Program-made: the position numbers and the translations under genes
Notes under the pieces: model-generated
The model's input: the letters and a program-made list of their open reading frames with translations, nothing else
Told to the model about the DNA's origin: nothing
The model's database searches: none
Origin: Thermogemmatispora aurantia
GTDB lineage: Bacteria > Chloroflexota > Ktedonobacteria > Ktedonobacterales > Ktedonobacteraceae
DNA: 64,000 bases
Assembly (NCBI RefSeq): GCF_008974285.1
Contig: NZ_BKZV01000001.1
Coordinates: 1,396,214-1,460,213, forward strand
Direction of reading: 5' to 3'
Shown: positions 28,217 to 36,643 of the stretch, in pieces
Layout of the letters: each line of letters begins with the position of its first letter
Numbering within the stretch: position 1 is the stretch's first letter

Positions 28217-29410
28217 ATGAGTGATACAACGGATGATACAACTTCTGACTCAGCTCGCGTACCGCTGCAAACGAGCACTCCCGCCTCCCCCGGCGGTTTC
28301 TCCCGCACTCCTCTCTCTGAAGAAGAGCGCTCCTATTGGGTGGCCTTCAGTCGCATCCGCGGCATTGGGCCAGCCAGCTTCAAGAAGCTTTTGACCTTTT
28401 TCCACGGTGAGCTATCCGCCGCCTGGAAAGCAGGACGAACAGAGCTACTCTCTGCCGGCCTTCACACTCGTCTTGTTGAGAGCTTGCTCCGACAGCGCAC
28501 GCTTATTGCTCCAGAGGAGGAGCTGGCCCGTTTGCAACGCCTGGATATCGAGGCGTTGACACCCAGGGACCAGCTCTACCCGCCGGCCTTGCGGCGCCTG
28601 AACGACGCTCCTCCCGTGCTCTACCTGCGCGGTCAGCTCAGCCCCAATGATCAATGTGCCCTGGCCATCGTCGGAACCCGCCGTATGAGCGCCTACGGCA
28701 AGCTGGTGACCGAGCATCTGGCGGCAGAGCTGGCCCGCCACGGCGTGACGATCGTCAGTGGCCTGGCGGTCGGTATCGATACAGCGGCCCATACGGCAGC
28801 TCTGGCAACCGGGGGACGTACAATCGCGGTCCTCGCCTGCGGTCTGGATGTCCTCTACCCAGGGTCAAATGTCAATCTGGCGCGCCGCATCGTCAGCTCG
28901 GGCCAGGGGGCCCTGTTAAGCGAGTATCCTCCTGGGACCTATCCCGACAGCGGCAATTTCCCTGCACGCAACCGGATTATCGCCGGCCTGGCACTGGGAG
29001 TAGTGGTGACCGAGGCTCCTCAGAAGAGCGGCGCGCTGATCACAGCTCGCCATGCACTGGAGGCTGGACGCGATGTCTTCGCTGTCCCTGGCAATATGTT
29101 CTCCCGCGGGAGCGAGGGGGTCAATCGCTTAATCCGGGATGGCGCCCATTTGATTACCAGTGTCCAGGATATCCTGGACGCGCTCAATCTGTTCACGGTT
29201 TCACAGTGCCTGGAGCTGCAGCAGGCTCTGCTGGAAGATCCAGTCGAACGCCAACTGCTGGCCTTGCTGAACCATGAGCCGCGCCATATCGATGAGCTGA
29301 CTCGCGCATCAGGATTGCCCTCCTCACGGGTGGCGGCGACGTTGCTGACGCTGGAACTAAAGGGTATGATAAAACAGGTGGGCGCGATGTACTATGTGCT
29401 GGCCCGCTAA
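28217..29410 (+). CDS. dprA: DNA-processing protein DprA
   Basis: Binds incoming single-stranded DNA during natural transformation and loads RecA. After a short disordered N-terminus comes a helix-hairpin-helix-like region (FSRIRGIGPASFKKLL), then the Rossmann-like DprA domain (IVGTRRMSAYGK, VSGLAVGIDTAAH, GTYPDSGNFPARNRIIAGL, TEAPQKSGALITARHALE, DVFAVPGNMFSRGSEGVNRLI) and a C-terminal winged helix (HIDELTRASGLPSSRVAATLL). 397 residues. I chose the ATG at 28217 with AAAGGACG upstream over a GTG nine codons earlier. A likely promoter TTAATT-17-TATCAT lies about 70 bases upstream. murF-alr starts 48 bases after it, so the two may be co-transcribed. Confidence 0.95.
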   Translation: MSDTTDDTTSDSARVPLQTSTPASPGGFSRTPLSEEERSYWVAFSRIRGIGPASFKKLLTFFHGELSAAWKAGRTELLSAGLHTRLVESLLRQRTLIAPEEELARLQRLDIEALTPRDQLYPPALRRLNDAPPVLYLRGQLSPNDQCALAIVGTRRMSAYGKLVTEHLAAELARHGVTIVSGLAVGIDTAAHTAALATGGRTIAVLACGLDVLYPGSNVNLARRIVSSGQGALLSEYPPGTYPDSGNFPARNRIIAGLALGVVVTEAPQKSGALITARHALEAGRDVFAVPGNMFSRGSEGVNRLIRDGAHLITSVQDILDALNLFTVSQCLELQQALLEDPVERQLLALLNHEPRHIDELTRASGLPSSRVAATLLTLELKGMIKQVGAMYYVLAR

Positions 29411-29458
29411 GTTTATGGCGCGCAGCGTCAGCCTGAGAAGAGAGGTCAGGTCGGCTCT

Positions 29459-32047
29459 ATGATCTTGCTGGATCATCTTCTGGAGGCGACTGGAGGAAGT
29501 TTAGTTTTTCCTGGACGTCAACAGCAGTTTCCCGCTTTCAATCATGATACACGTCAATTGCTGCCCGGCGAGCTTTTTGTGGCCGTACGCGGTGAGCGCA
29601 GCGATGGACATGACTACTGGCAGGATGCTCTGCGGCGCGGGGCTGGCGGCCTGTTGATCGAGGGTCGCTATTTCAGTGCGCTCTCTGAGGAGCAGCGCGC
29701 TGCTCTGCAAGAGAGCGGCGCGGCGGTGGTGGTCGTCGCGGATACGCGCCAGGCGCTGCAAGCCTACGCCCGGGCGATTCTCGCTCGCTGGCGGCCTACC
29801 GTGATCGCGGTCACGGGAAGCACGGGGAAAACGACGACTAAGGAAGCGATTGCCCATGTGCTTGAGCGCCATTTTGCAACCTTCAAGAGCTGGCAGAATT
29901 ACAATGATCTGCTGGGCTTGCCCCTCTCTCTGGGCCGCCTGGAGGAGCACCACGAGTATGCAGTAGTCGAGTTGGGTTGCGACCACCCGGGTGAGATCGG
30001 TGATCTCTGCCGCATTGCTCAGCCCCGTATCGGGGTACTGACCAATATCAGCCCGACCCAGCTGCTGTATTTCGGCAGCCTGGAACACCTGGCGACGGAG
30101 CTGGTAAGTCTGGCTAATTATCTGCCCGCTGAGGGCACTCTGGTGGTTAATGGAGATGATGAGCTGCTCCGCCGCTTGCTCCGGTGGAGCGACGACCGCC
30201 ACTTGCAGGCCTTTACTGCCACGGCCCTGGAGAAGGTCCACGTCTCCTGGGAGGGAACAGAAGCCTATTGGTCAGGCAGTGGACAGGCGCTGAGAACACG
30301 CTTACTCGGCGCACATTTTGTGACGACCATGCTGGCCGCCTCGACCGTGGGCCGCTTGTGTGGGCTGTCCGATGAGCAGATTGCCCAGGCGCTGGCAGAA
30401 TTTGCTCCGCTGCCTGGGCGTCTGAATCCTTTGCCTGGCCTGCAGCGAACCTGGCTGTTGGATGATACGCACAATGCGGCTCCGGCTTCGATGCTGGCCG
30501 CTCTGGAGACACTGGCACGGCTGCCAGCCAGAAGACGCATTGCTGTGCTGGGCGACATGTTCAATTTGGGAACCTTTGAGGAGGAGGGCCACGCTCTCGT
30601 TGGTCAGGCGGCGGCGGGCCAGGTGGACTATCTGGTAACCCGCGGCGAACGGGCAGCGCTGATTGCTGAGGCAGCACATGAGGCCGGCCTGCCCGCAGAG
30701 CGCATCATCCAAACCTCTACCCACGAGGATGCAGCACGGGCTGTGCTTGCTCTGTTGGAGAAGGCTGATCAGCCAGCGGAAAGGGAGCCTCGAGACCTGG
30801 TGCTCATTAAAGGCTCCGAGGAGGCCCGCATGGAGCGCGTGACGGAGCGCTTGCTGGCGGAGCCGGCATTAGCTCCTGAACGCTTGGTACGCCAGACCCC
30901 AGGCTGGAAGCAGATTGTACGCATGCGCCCGGAGCGACCGACCTGGTTGGAGATCGATCTGAGCGCGATCGCCAATAATACACGACGCATCAAAGAGCTG
31001 GTTGGGCCGCGGGTTCAGGTCCTGGCTAGCTTGAAGGCCGATGCCTATGGACATGGGGCGCTGAAGGTCGCTCGTACTGTGTTGCTGAATGGCGCTAGCA
31101 TGCTGGGCGTGGCAACGGTCAGCGAAGCCACTCCCTTGCGCGAAGCAGGTATTATGGCCCCGATCCTGGTCTTTGGCTATGTGCCACACTGGCAGATGCG
31201 TGAGGCGGTGCGCCTGGGTTTGACAATCACGCTCTATTCGAGTGAGGCAGCACAGGCGCTTTCTCGTGCCGCTCAGGCTCTGCAACGCACGGTGAAGGTC
31301 CATCTGAAGGTGGACACAGGCATGGGACGTCTGGGCATCCGCGCTGAGGAGATTGAGGCCATCGTCCGACTGGCACAGGAGATCACACGCTTGCCAGGCC
31401 TGGAGCTGGAAGGGATCTTTACCCATTTTGCTATGGCCGATGCGCAGGATAAGTCTTACACCCGTAAGCAGCTAGCGCGTTTTCAGCAGGTGCTGCAGGC
31501 TTTAGAGGCCGAGGGACTACGCCCGCCTCTGGCTCATGCTGCTAATAGTGCAGCGACGCTGACGGTGCCGGAGGCGCATTTCGATATGGTGCGGCCCGGA
31601 ATCGCCCTCTACGGCCTTGATCCTTCACCTGAGGTCCGGCTGCCAGCCGGTTTTCGCCCGGCACTCTCCTTCAAGACGCAGGTGGCTCAGGTGAAGCTGG
31701 TTCCAGAGGGTGAATGTATCGGCTATGGCTGTACCTATGTGACAACGCGCCCAACACGCATCGCAGTGCTACCGGTCGGCTACGCCGATGGCTTCCGTCG
31801 CGCGCCGCGTACATGGGGTTCGGTCCTGATCCACGGCAAGGAGGCTCCGATCGTGGGCCGGGTCTGCATGGATCAGTGCATGATCGATGTGACGGATATT
31901 CCCGGGGTGCGCGTGGGCGACGAGGTGGTGCTGATCGGACGGCAAGGTGAGGCCATGCTGACGGCGGAACAGGTGGCCGAGCGCCTGGGAACGATTAATT
32001 ATGAGGTGGTGTCGGAGATTCTGGCGCGCGTGCCGCGAGTCGACTGA
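29459..32047 (+). CDS. Bifunctional MurF-alanine racemase fusion
   Basis: One 862-residue chain joining two steps of peptidoglycan precursor synthesis. Residues 1 to about 460 are MurF, which adds D-Ala-D-Ala to the UDP-MurNAc-tripeptide: FNHDTRQLLPGELFVAV, the ATP loop VTGSTGKTTTKEA, and LDDTHNAAPASM. From about residue 480 comes a complete alanine racemase: PTWLEIDLSAIANNTRRI, the PLP-lysine motif LKADAYGHG, VDTGMGRLGI, HAANSAAT, and a C-terminal beta domain with GRVCMDQCMIDVTDIPG. Both halves keep their catalytic residues. Such fusions are known from Bacteroidetes; the single frame here supports coupled supply of D-Ala to the MurF product. No frameshift or stop separates the halves. Confidence 0.93.
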   Translation: MILLDHLLEATGGSLVFPGRQQQFPAFNHDTRQLLPGELFVAVRGERSDGHDYWQDALRRGAGGLLIEGRYFSALSEEQRAALQESGAAVVVVADTRQALQAYARAILARWRPTVIAVTGSTGKTTTKEAIAHVLERHFATFKSWQNYNDLLGLPLSLGRLEEHHEYAVVELGCDHPGEIGDLCRIAQPRIGVLTNISPTQLLYFGSLEHLATELVSLANYLPAEGTLVVNGDDELLRRLLRWSDDRHLQAFTATALEKVHVSWEGTEAYWSGSGQALRTRLLGAHFVTTMLAASTVGRLCGLSDEQIAQALAEFAPLPGRLNPLPGLQRTWLLDDTHNAAPASMLAALETLARLPARRRIAVLGDMFNLGTFEEEGHALVGQAAAGQVDYLVTRGERAALIAEAAHEAGLPAERIIQTSTHEDAARAVLALLEKADQPAEREPRDLVLIKGSEEARMERVTERLLAEPALAPERLVRQTPGWKQIVRMRPERPTWLEIDLSAIANNTRRIKELVGPRVQVLASLKADAYGHGALKVARTVLLNGASMLGVATVSEATPLREAGIMAPILVFGYVPHWQMREAVRLGLTITLYSSEAAQALSRAAQALQRTVKVHLKVDTGMGRLGIRAEEIEAIVRLAQEITRLPGLELEGIFTHFAMADAQDKSYTRKQLARFQQVLQALEAEGLRPPLAHAANSAATLTVPEAHFDMVRPGIALYGLDPSPEVRLPAGFRPALSFKTQVAQVKLVPEGECIGYGCTYVTTRPTRIAVLPVGYADGFRRAPRTWGSVLIHGKEAPIVGRVCMDQCMIDVTDIPGVRVGDEVVLIGRQGEAMLTAEQVAERLGTINYEVVSEILARVPRVD

Positions 32048-32241
32048 GAGCCAGACCACCTCCCTACCAGGGGAATAACCCACCAGGCGAAACCAGCTGG
32101 CATATCAGAGATCGGCCCCTCAAGGGCAGCGGCAGACAAGAGAGACGGCCCAGGTATGCCTCAGTGAAGATCACGGTCTTGATTCGTTCTATAGATAGAT
32201 TAAATAACATATAGCGATACAGGTAGGACCGAGATCTGACT

Positions 32242-33234
32242 ATGAGGATGCTCTGTGCTCCGGGCCACCCGTTACGGCTGCCAGCTCCCAGGGTGCTGCG
32301 GCGAATCTGGGGGCGGTCACGGCGGGCGAGCAGGGTTGCGTTGCTCATGAGCGCCTTGCTGCTCAGCGCCTGTATGGGAACAACTGAAACTGAGCCTGTC
32401 AGCCCATCGACCAGCTCGGGCGTACGGCCACTGACTCCTACTGTTGGCGCCATGACCTTTGAGCCGGCAGCCCTGCCGACACCCTCGCCGCTCCCCAAGA
32501 CGGCCACCGCCGCGCCGGCGGCCACAACGTTCCCCGTCCAGGGTCTGATCAGTGCCGTGGGGGCCGTCCTTCCCTCTGATCAGCAGTGCGCGGCTAGCAT
32601 CCACTACAGCTCGTGGGAGCCACGTCCAGACAACACCGCCGCTAATCACCGTGTGCCAACAGCTCAGCAGCTGGCTGCTATTGACCAGTTCTATCCTACC
32701 TATACCCAGAATCCCCAGGCCAATGGCTATAGCGCCCGCATTAGCGGCAATTTCACTGGTACCACCGATGAGATCATCCAGTGGGTGGCCTGCAAATGGG
32801 GGGTCAATGCCGATCTGGTACGAGCACAGGCAGCGGTCGAGTCCTGGTGGCACCAGAGCACGGCGGCAGGCAAGACCACCGAGAGCCGCTACTGTCCACC
32901 AGCTACCTGGAATGGCGCGTCTTGCCCTTCCTTTTATGGCCTGCTGCAAATCACCTATCGCTATTTCAGCCACGAGTGGCCGATGATGCGCGATGACACG
33001 GCCTTCAATGCCGATTACGTCTACGGGATGATGCGCATGTGCTATGAGGGCCTGGCTACTCAGCTGCAGGCATCGACGCCCAGCGCCGGCTACCCACGCT
33101 ATCACGCCGGCGATATCTGGGGCTGCCTCGGGTCCTGGTACAGCGGCCAGTGGTACGATAGCGGAGCTATCCACTATATTCAGGAGGTGCAGAAAACGCT
33201 ACAAGAGAAACCGTGGCTGGGTCAATGGTTTTAG
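32242..33234 (+). CDS. Lipoprotein with lysozyme/transglycosylase-like domain
   Basis: A 330-residue exported lipoprotein. An Arg-rich leader and hydrophobic core end in the lipobox LLSAC at about residue 44, followed by a Thr/Pro/Ser-rich spacer. The C-terminal 200 residues hold a probable soluble-lytic-transglycosylase-type fold: AAVESWWHQSTA supplies the expected catalytic Glu and YGLLQITYRYF resembles the G-L-M-Q-I motif of the family, with DYVYGMMRMCYEG and GSWYSGQWY downstream. The likely role is cleavage or remodelling of peptidoglycan on the outer face of the membrane (inference). It follows murF-alr in the same direction after 194 bases and may have its own promoter. Confidence 0.72.
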   Translation: MRMLCAPGHPLRLPAPRVLRRIWGRSRRASRVALLMSALLLSACMGTTETEPVSPSTSSGVRPLTPTVGAMTFEPAALPTPSPLPKTATAAPAATTFPVQGLISAVGAVLPSDQQCAASIHYSSWEPRPDNTAANHRVPTAQQLAAIDQFYPTYTQNPQANGYSARISGNFTGTTDEIIQWVACKWGVNADLVRAQAAVESWWHQSTAAGKTTESRYCPPATWNGASCPSFYGLLQITYRYFSHEWPMMRDDTAFNADYVYGMMRMCYEGLATQLQASTPSAGYPRYHAGDIWGCLGSWYSGQWYDSGAIHYIQEVQKTLQEKPWLGQWF

Positions 33235-33551
33235 CTGGCCTGGAGGGGAAGACGAGGCGCTCGATAGGAGCGCTGGCGGGCCAGCCCAACGCTTAATTGT
33301 CGCTTAGCTCACTGCTGCGCATCTGCCCATCGGGATGACCCCTGCTCAGCAAGCTCCAGCAGCGCCTGCCAGTTTATTCCGCACGGATCTCGATGACCTC
33401 GCAAGACACATTCCTTCCCATTGCCTCTTCTCGCATTAGAAAAGCAACATTCTGAGTTCTAGTGGCCAGTGCTCTACTTCAGCGGAGCACCGACGATCAT
33501 GCAGTGAAGGCGAATCACTTGTTCACTAGATCGCAAACAGTCTGAACATCT

Positions 33552-33579
33552 TTGAGAAAATATAATACACTAATATAAT
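33552..33579 (+). promoter_or_regulatory. Orphan promoter in AT-rich patch
   Basis: TTGAGA (33552-33557) and a perfect TATAAT (33574-33579) with a 16-base spacer, inside an AT-rich stretch (about 33540-33650). Nothing recognisable is encoded downstream on this strand. Confidence 0.45.
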
Positions 33580-33667
33580 AAACCTACAGAAAATATTATA
33601 TCTTGTTCATAATGATATACAGATAGATTCTATACTTTTTAAGGCAATAGAGTTACCTGGCGGAGAA

Positions 33668-34075
33668 TCACAATCCACCGGGGCTGATTAGGAAGACCGT
33701 TCGTTTGCCCTTCTCCTGAGATAGCCAGGCGGTGGTCACCGTCGAGAGAGGTACAGTGACAGTGGCAAGCGGCGGAGTGAAGGTTGTACAGGCATCAAAC
33801 AGCTCAGCGACTGCCTTGAGCAGGCGCGCTGGTGAGACACTGCCAAGGCCCGATCCTCGCAGCAGAATAGGCACGGATCGCAGAACAGCTGCTGGCAAAG
33901 AGATCCTCTCTGCACTGATAGAGCCAATCTACACGAAGCGCAAGGACCTCCCTTCTCTGCCAGCCAGAGCGGCAGCCATTAACAGGCGCTCGGCGCTCGA
34001 ACCCCAGAGATAGCCCAGCACAACGTCTATTCCTGCAACCCATTCTCTCGGGTGGGACGAGAGGGACTGGCAGCT
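33668..34075 (-). pseudogene. Decayed C-terminus of a quinone oxidoreductase (MDR family)
   Basis: On the minus strand the residues after about 34030 read GIDVVLGYLWGSSAERLL, LRFV-stop-IGSIS, LPAAVLRSVPILLRGSGLGSV and PLSTVTTAW, the C-terminal half of zinc-independent quinone-oxidoreductase-like (medium-chain dehydrogenase superfamily) proteins. An in-frame TAG at 33931-33929 replaces what is usually Gln in FVQIGS. Near 34030 the homology changes frame: the preceding stretch (HELSDEKAKREA...RENG) continues in another frame. The N-terminal and cofactor-binding parts are missing. This is therefore a remnant, not a working gene. Its upstream limit is uncertain and could reach about 34275. Confidence 0.7.
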
Positions 34076-34532
34076 TCTCGCTTCGCTTTTTCGTCGCTTA
34101 GTTCATGACTTGTGAGTGCTACCAGCGGAGGAGACAGATCTTCATCGCCAGGGTGCCAGCCGAGACTCAGATCACCAACAATAGCGGCTCTGGCTGCATA
34201 TCGAATGAACACAACTTTATCTGTTACTAAACATTTTTCTAGGATAGTACTGCAGAGAACCAGGGACCGGACCACGCCACTATCAGCAAAAGTTGGAGGA
34301 TTGCTAGCAGGAGCTGTCTGGGGAACATCGCTAAAGCGAATAAGAAAAAGGGGATTTCTTAAGCTCCCCGCTCGAACCTGCAGGTGCCGGTAAGAAGAGT
34401 CTCTTCTTTGCCGGCGCCCTGCCAGTGCTCGAATGAGCTATAGGCCATAAGGCTTATAGCCGCAATACCCCAGGTACAACTGCTGGGAGCCAGATCAGCG
34501 CCTCCTTCCCCAAAACAAGGGAACAGACAATT

Positions 34533-36275
34533 CTAGGCTGTCTGGACACGAGCCACGTCCTGCAAGCCCAGTTCTTGAATGGCCTGCTCGCGCATGACAA
34601 ACTTCTGGATCTTGCCCGTGACCGTCATTGGGAAACTCTCGACGAACTTGATATAGCGCGGAATCTTATAATGGGCGATCTTGCCCTGACAGAACGCCCG
34701 AATCTCCTCCGCCGTGGCCTCCTCGCCTGGCTTCAGCTTGATCCAGGCCATAATCTCCTCGCCATACCGGGCGTCAGGCACCCCGATCACCTGGACATCG
34801 CTGATCTTGGGATGCGCATAAAGGAACTCCTCAATCTCACGCGGATAGACATTCTCACCACCCCGGATAATCATATCCTTGATGCGCCCCACAATGTTGA
34901 CGTAACCGTCGGCATCCATGACCGCCAGATCGCCGGTGTGCATCCAGCGCGCCCGATCAATGGCCTGGGCCGTCGCCTCGCGATTATTCCAATACCCCAG
35001 CATCACGCTATAGCCGCGTGTACACAGCTCGCCCGGCTGGCCCACAGGCACCACCTTGCCGCTCGCCGGATCGACGATCTTGATCTCCAGGTGCGGATGT
35101 ACCAGCCCCACCGTACTCACGCGCTTCTCCAGCGGATCATCCAGCCTGGTCTGCGTCGACACCGGCGATGTCTCCGTCATCCCATAGCAGATCTCTACCT
35201 GCTTCATGTGCATCTTCTCGATGACCTTGCGCATCACTTCCACCGGGCAGGGCGAGCCTGCCATCACGCCCGTGCGCAGGCTGCGCAGATCAAACTGCTC
35301 AAAGTCGGGATGCTCCAGCTCAGCAATGAACATGGTCGGCACCCCATAGAGTGCCGTACAGCGCTCCTCCTGCACTGTCTCCAGCACGGCCCGCGGCTCA
35401 AAACTCTCCGCCGGGTAGATCATCGTCGCCCCATGCGTCACGCAGCCCAGGTTGCCCATCACCATGCCGAAACAGTGGTAGAGCGGTACCGGGATACATA
35501 GCCGATCCTCATGGGTGAAGCCCTGCAGCCGAGCCACGAAATAGCCATTATTGAGAATATTGTGGTGGCTGAGAGTGGCCCCTTTCGGATACCCAGTCGT
35601 ACCGCTTGTGTACTGAATATTAATAGGATCGTCAAACTCCTGCTCTCTCTGTCTCGCAGCTAGAGCCTCAGCACTGACGGCCTCGGCCTGGGCCAGCAGC
35701 TCGCTCCAACGCAGCATGCCCGGTACCGACTGTTCGCCCAGCTGGACAATCAGGCGCAGCTCGGGCAGACGCGAAGCGCGCAGCTCACCTGGCGCACAGC
35801 CCGCCAGCTCGGGGGCCAGTGAAGTCAGCATCTCGATATAGTTGGAGGACTTAAAGGCAGCAGCGGTAATGAGGGCCTTGCAGCCCGACTGCGTGAGGGC
35901 ATACTCGACCTCATGCAAACGGTACGCAGGGTTGATATTGACCAGGATGGCCCCAATCTTGGCCGTGGCAAACTGCGTAATGCACCATTCGGCGCAGTTG
36001 GGGGCCCAGATGCCGACCCGCTCTCCCTTTTGAATGCCAAGCTGCATCAGAGCCCTGGCACAACGATTGACCTCGGCCTGCAGCTGACGATAGGTGAGAC
36101 GGATACCCTGATGGCGCGCAACCAGAGCAGGATGGTCGGGGAAGCGCTCAACTGTCTGATCAAAGAGATCGCCGATAGTCAGACCTAGCAGCGGAACATC
36201 GCTGGGACCGCTGGCATAGCTCCATTGCCGGGCCACAGACGTCGTGGCTCCTTCAGATGCGGATGGTTGAGTCAT
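34533..36275 (-). CDS. Fatty-acyl-CoA synthetase (AMP-binding enzyme)
   Basis: Activates a fatty or other carboxylic acid to its CoA thioester through an acyl-adenylate. The ANL-superfamily motifs are complete: [18 protein letters not shown] (phosphate loop), [37 protein letters not shown], and the C-terminal lysine in [10 protein letters not shown]. Chain-length preference cannot be read; the closest pattern is medium/long-chain acyl-CoA synthetases. The ATG at 36275 gives 580 residues and a GAGGAG lies upstream; an earlier in-frame start at 36344 adds an unconserved tail. It is divergent from selB and could feed the acyl-CoA degradation genes at 56-60 kb (inference). Confidence 0.9.
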   Translation of the reverse strand: MTQPSASEGATTSVARQWSYASGPSDVPLLGLTIGDLFDQTVERFPDHPALVARHQGIRLTYRQLQAEVNRCARALMQLGIQKGERVGIWAPNCAEWCITQFATAKIGAILVNINPAYRLHEVEYALTQSGCKALITAAAFKSSNYIEMLTSLAPELAGCAPGELRASRLPELRLIVQLGEQSVPGMLRWSELLAQAEAVSAEALAARQREQEFDDPINIQYTSGTTGYPKGATLSHHNILNNGYFVARLQGFTHEDRLCIPVPLYHCFGMVMGNLGCVTHGATMIYPAESFEPRAVLETVQEERCTALYGVPTMFIAELEHPDFEQFDLRSLRTGVMAGSPCPVEVMRKVIEKMHMKQVEICYGMTETSPVSTQTRLDDPLEKRVSTVGLVHPHLEIKIVDPASGKVVPVGQPGELCTRGYSVMLGYWNNREATAQAIDRARWMHTGDLAVMDADGYVNIVGRIKDMIIRGGENVYPREIEEFLYAHPKISDVQVIGVPDARYGEEIMAWIKLKPGEEATAEEIRAFCQGKIAHYKIPRYIKFVESFPMTVTGKIQKFVMREQAIQELGLQDVARVQTA

Positions 36276-36643
36276 GGTGCTTTCTTTCTCCTCTGAAGCT
36301 GAACGAGACAACAGGGCGCTACCGGGCAGGACGGGCCGGACCACGCCCGCCCCTTCATTGCTAGCGTAGCCAATGCTCTACCAAAAATCAAGTTCCTCTG
36401 GGCACAACTGGCCGTCACCTCAACCGTGCTCAAGCCAGACGCTCACTACCTCAGCACTTGCCAGGCCGCCCTATCCCTGGTGACTGGACTCCATAGCCAG
36501 TCACCAGACAACGATGTATACTGTAGAGAGGCTCTCTTCCCTGCCACGGCATGAGCAGAGAGCAAGCGATCAGACTGCAGAAGGAAGAGAAGAACGCGAG
36601 CGTCTCAGTCGGGCATCGCTTGTCTTCATCACAGACGACGCTT

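Larger units (their letters stand above)
33235..34532. other. 1.3 kb region without an intact gene
   Basis: Holds nothing recognised at 33235-33540, an AT-rich patch with an orphan promoter, the oxidoreductase remnant, and an interrupted hairpin at 34386-34415 (GCCGG/CCGGC enclosing AAGAAGA/TCTTCTT). Several 80-90 codon open frames on both strands lack coding features. Confidence 0.5.

Noticed and set aside
34027..34275. 82-codon minus-strand frame as a separate gene
   Set aside because: Its C-terminal part reads as the frame-shifted continuation of the oxidoreductase relic; no ribosome-binding site.
34365..34390. Possible tRNA T-arm (GGTTCGAGC on the minus strand)
   Set aside because: The flanking five-base arms do not pair and no acceptor or anticodon arm can be drawn.
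34386..34415. GCCGG...CCGGC hairpin as the acyl-CoA synthetase upstream or downstream terminator
   Set aside because: It lacks a T-run on both strands and has an interrupted stem, so I list it only as a hairpin in the gap.
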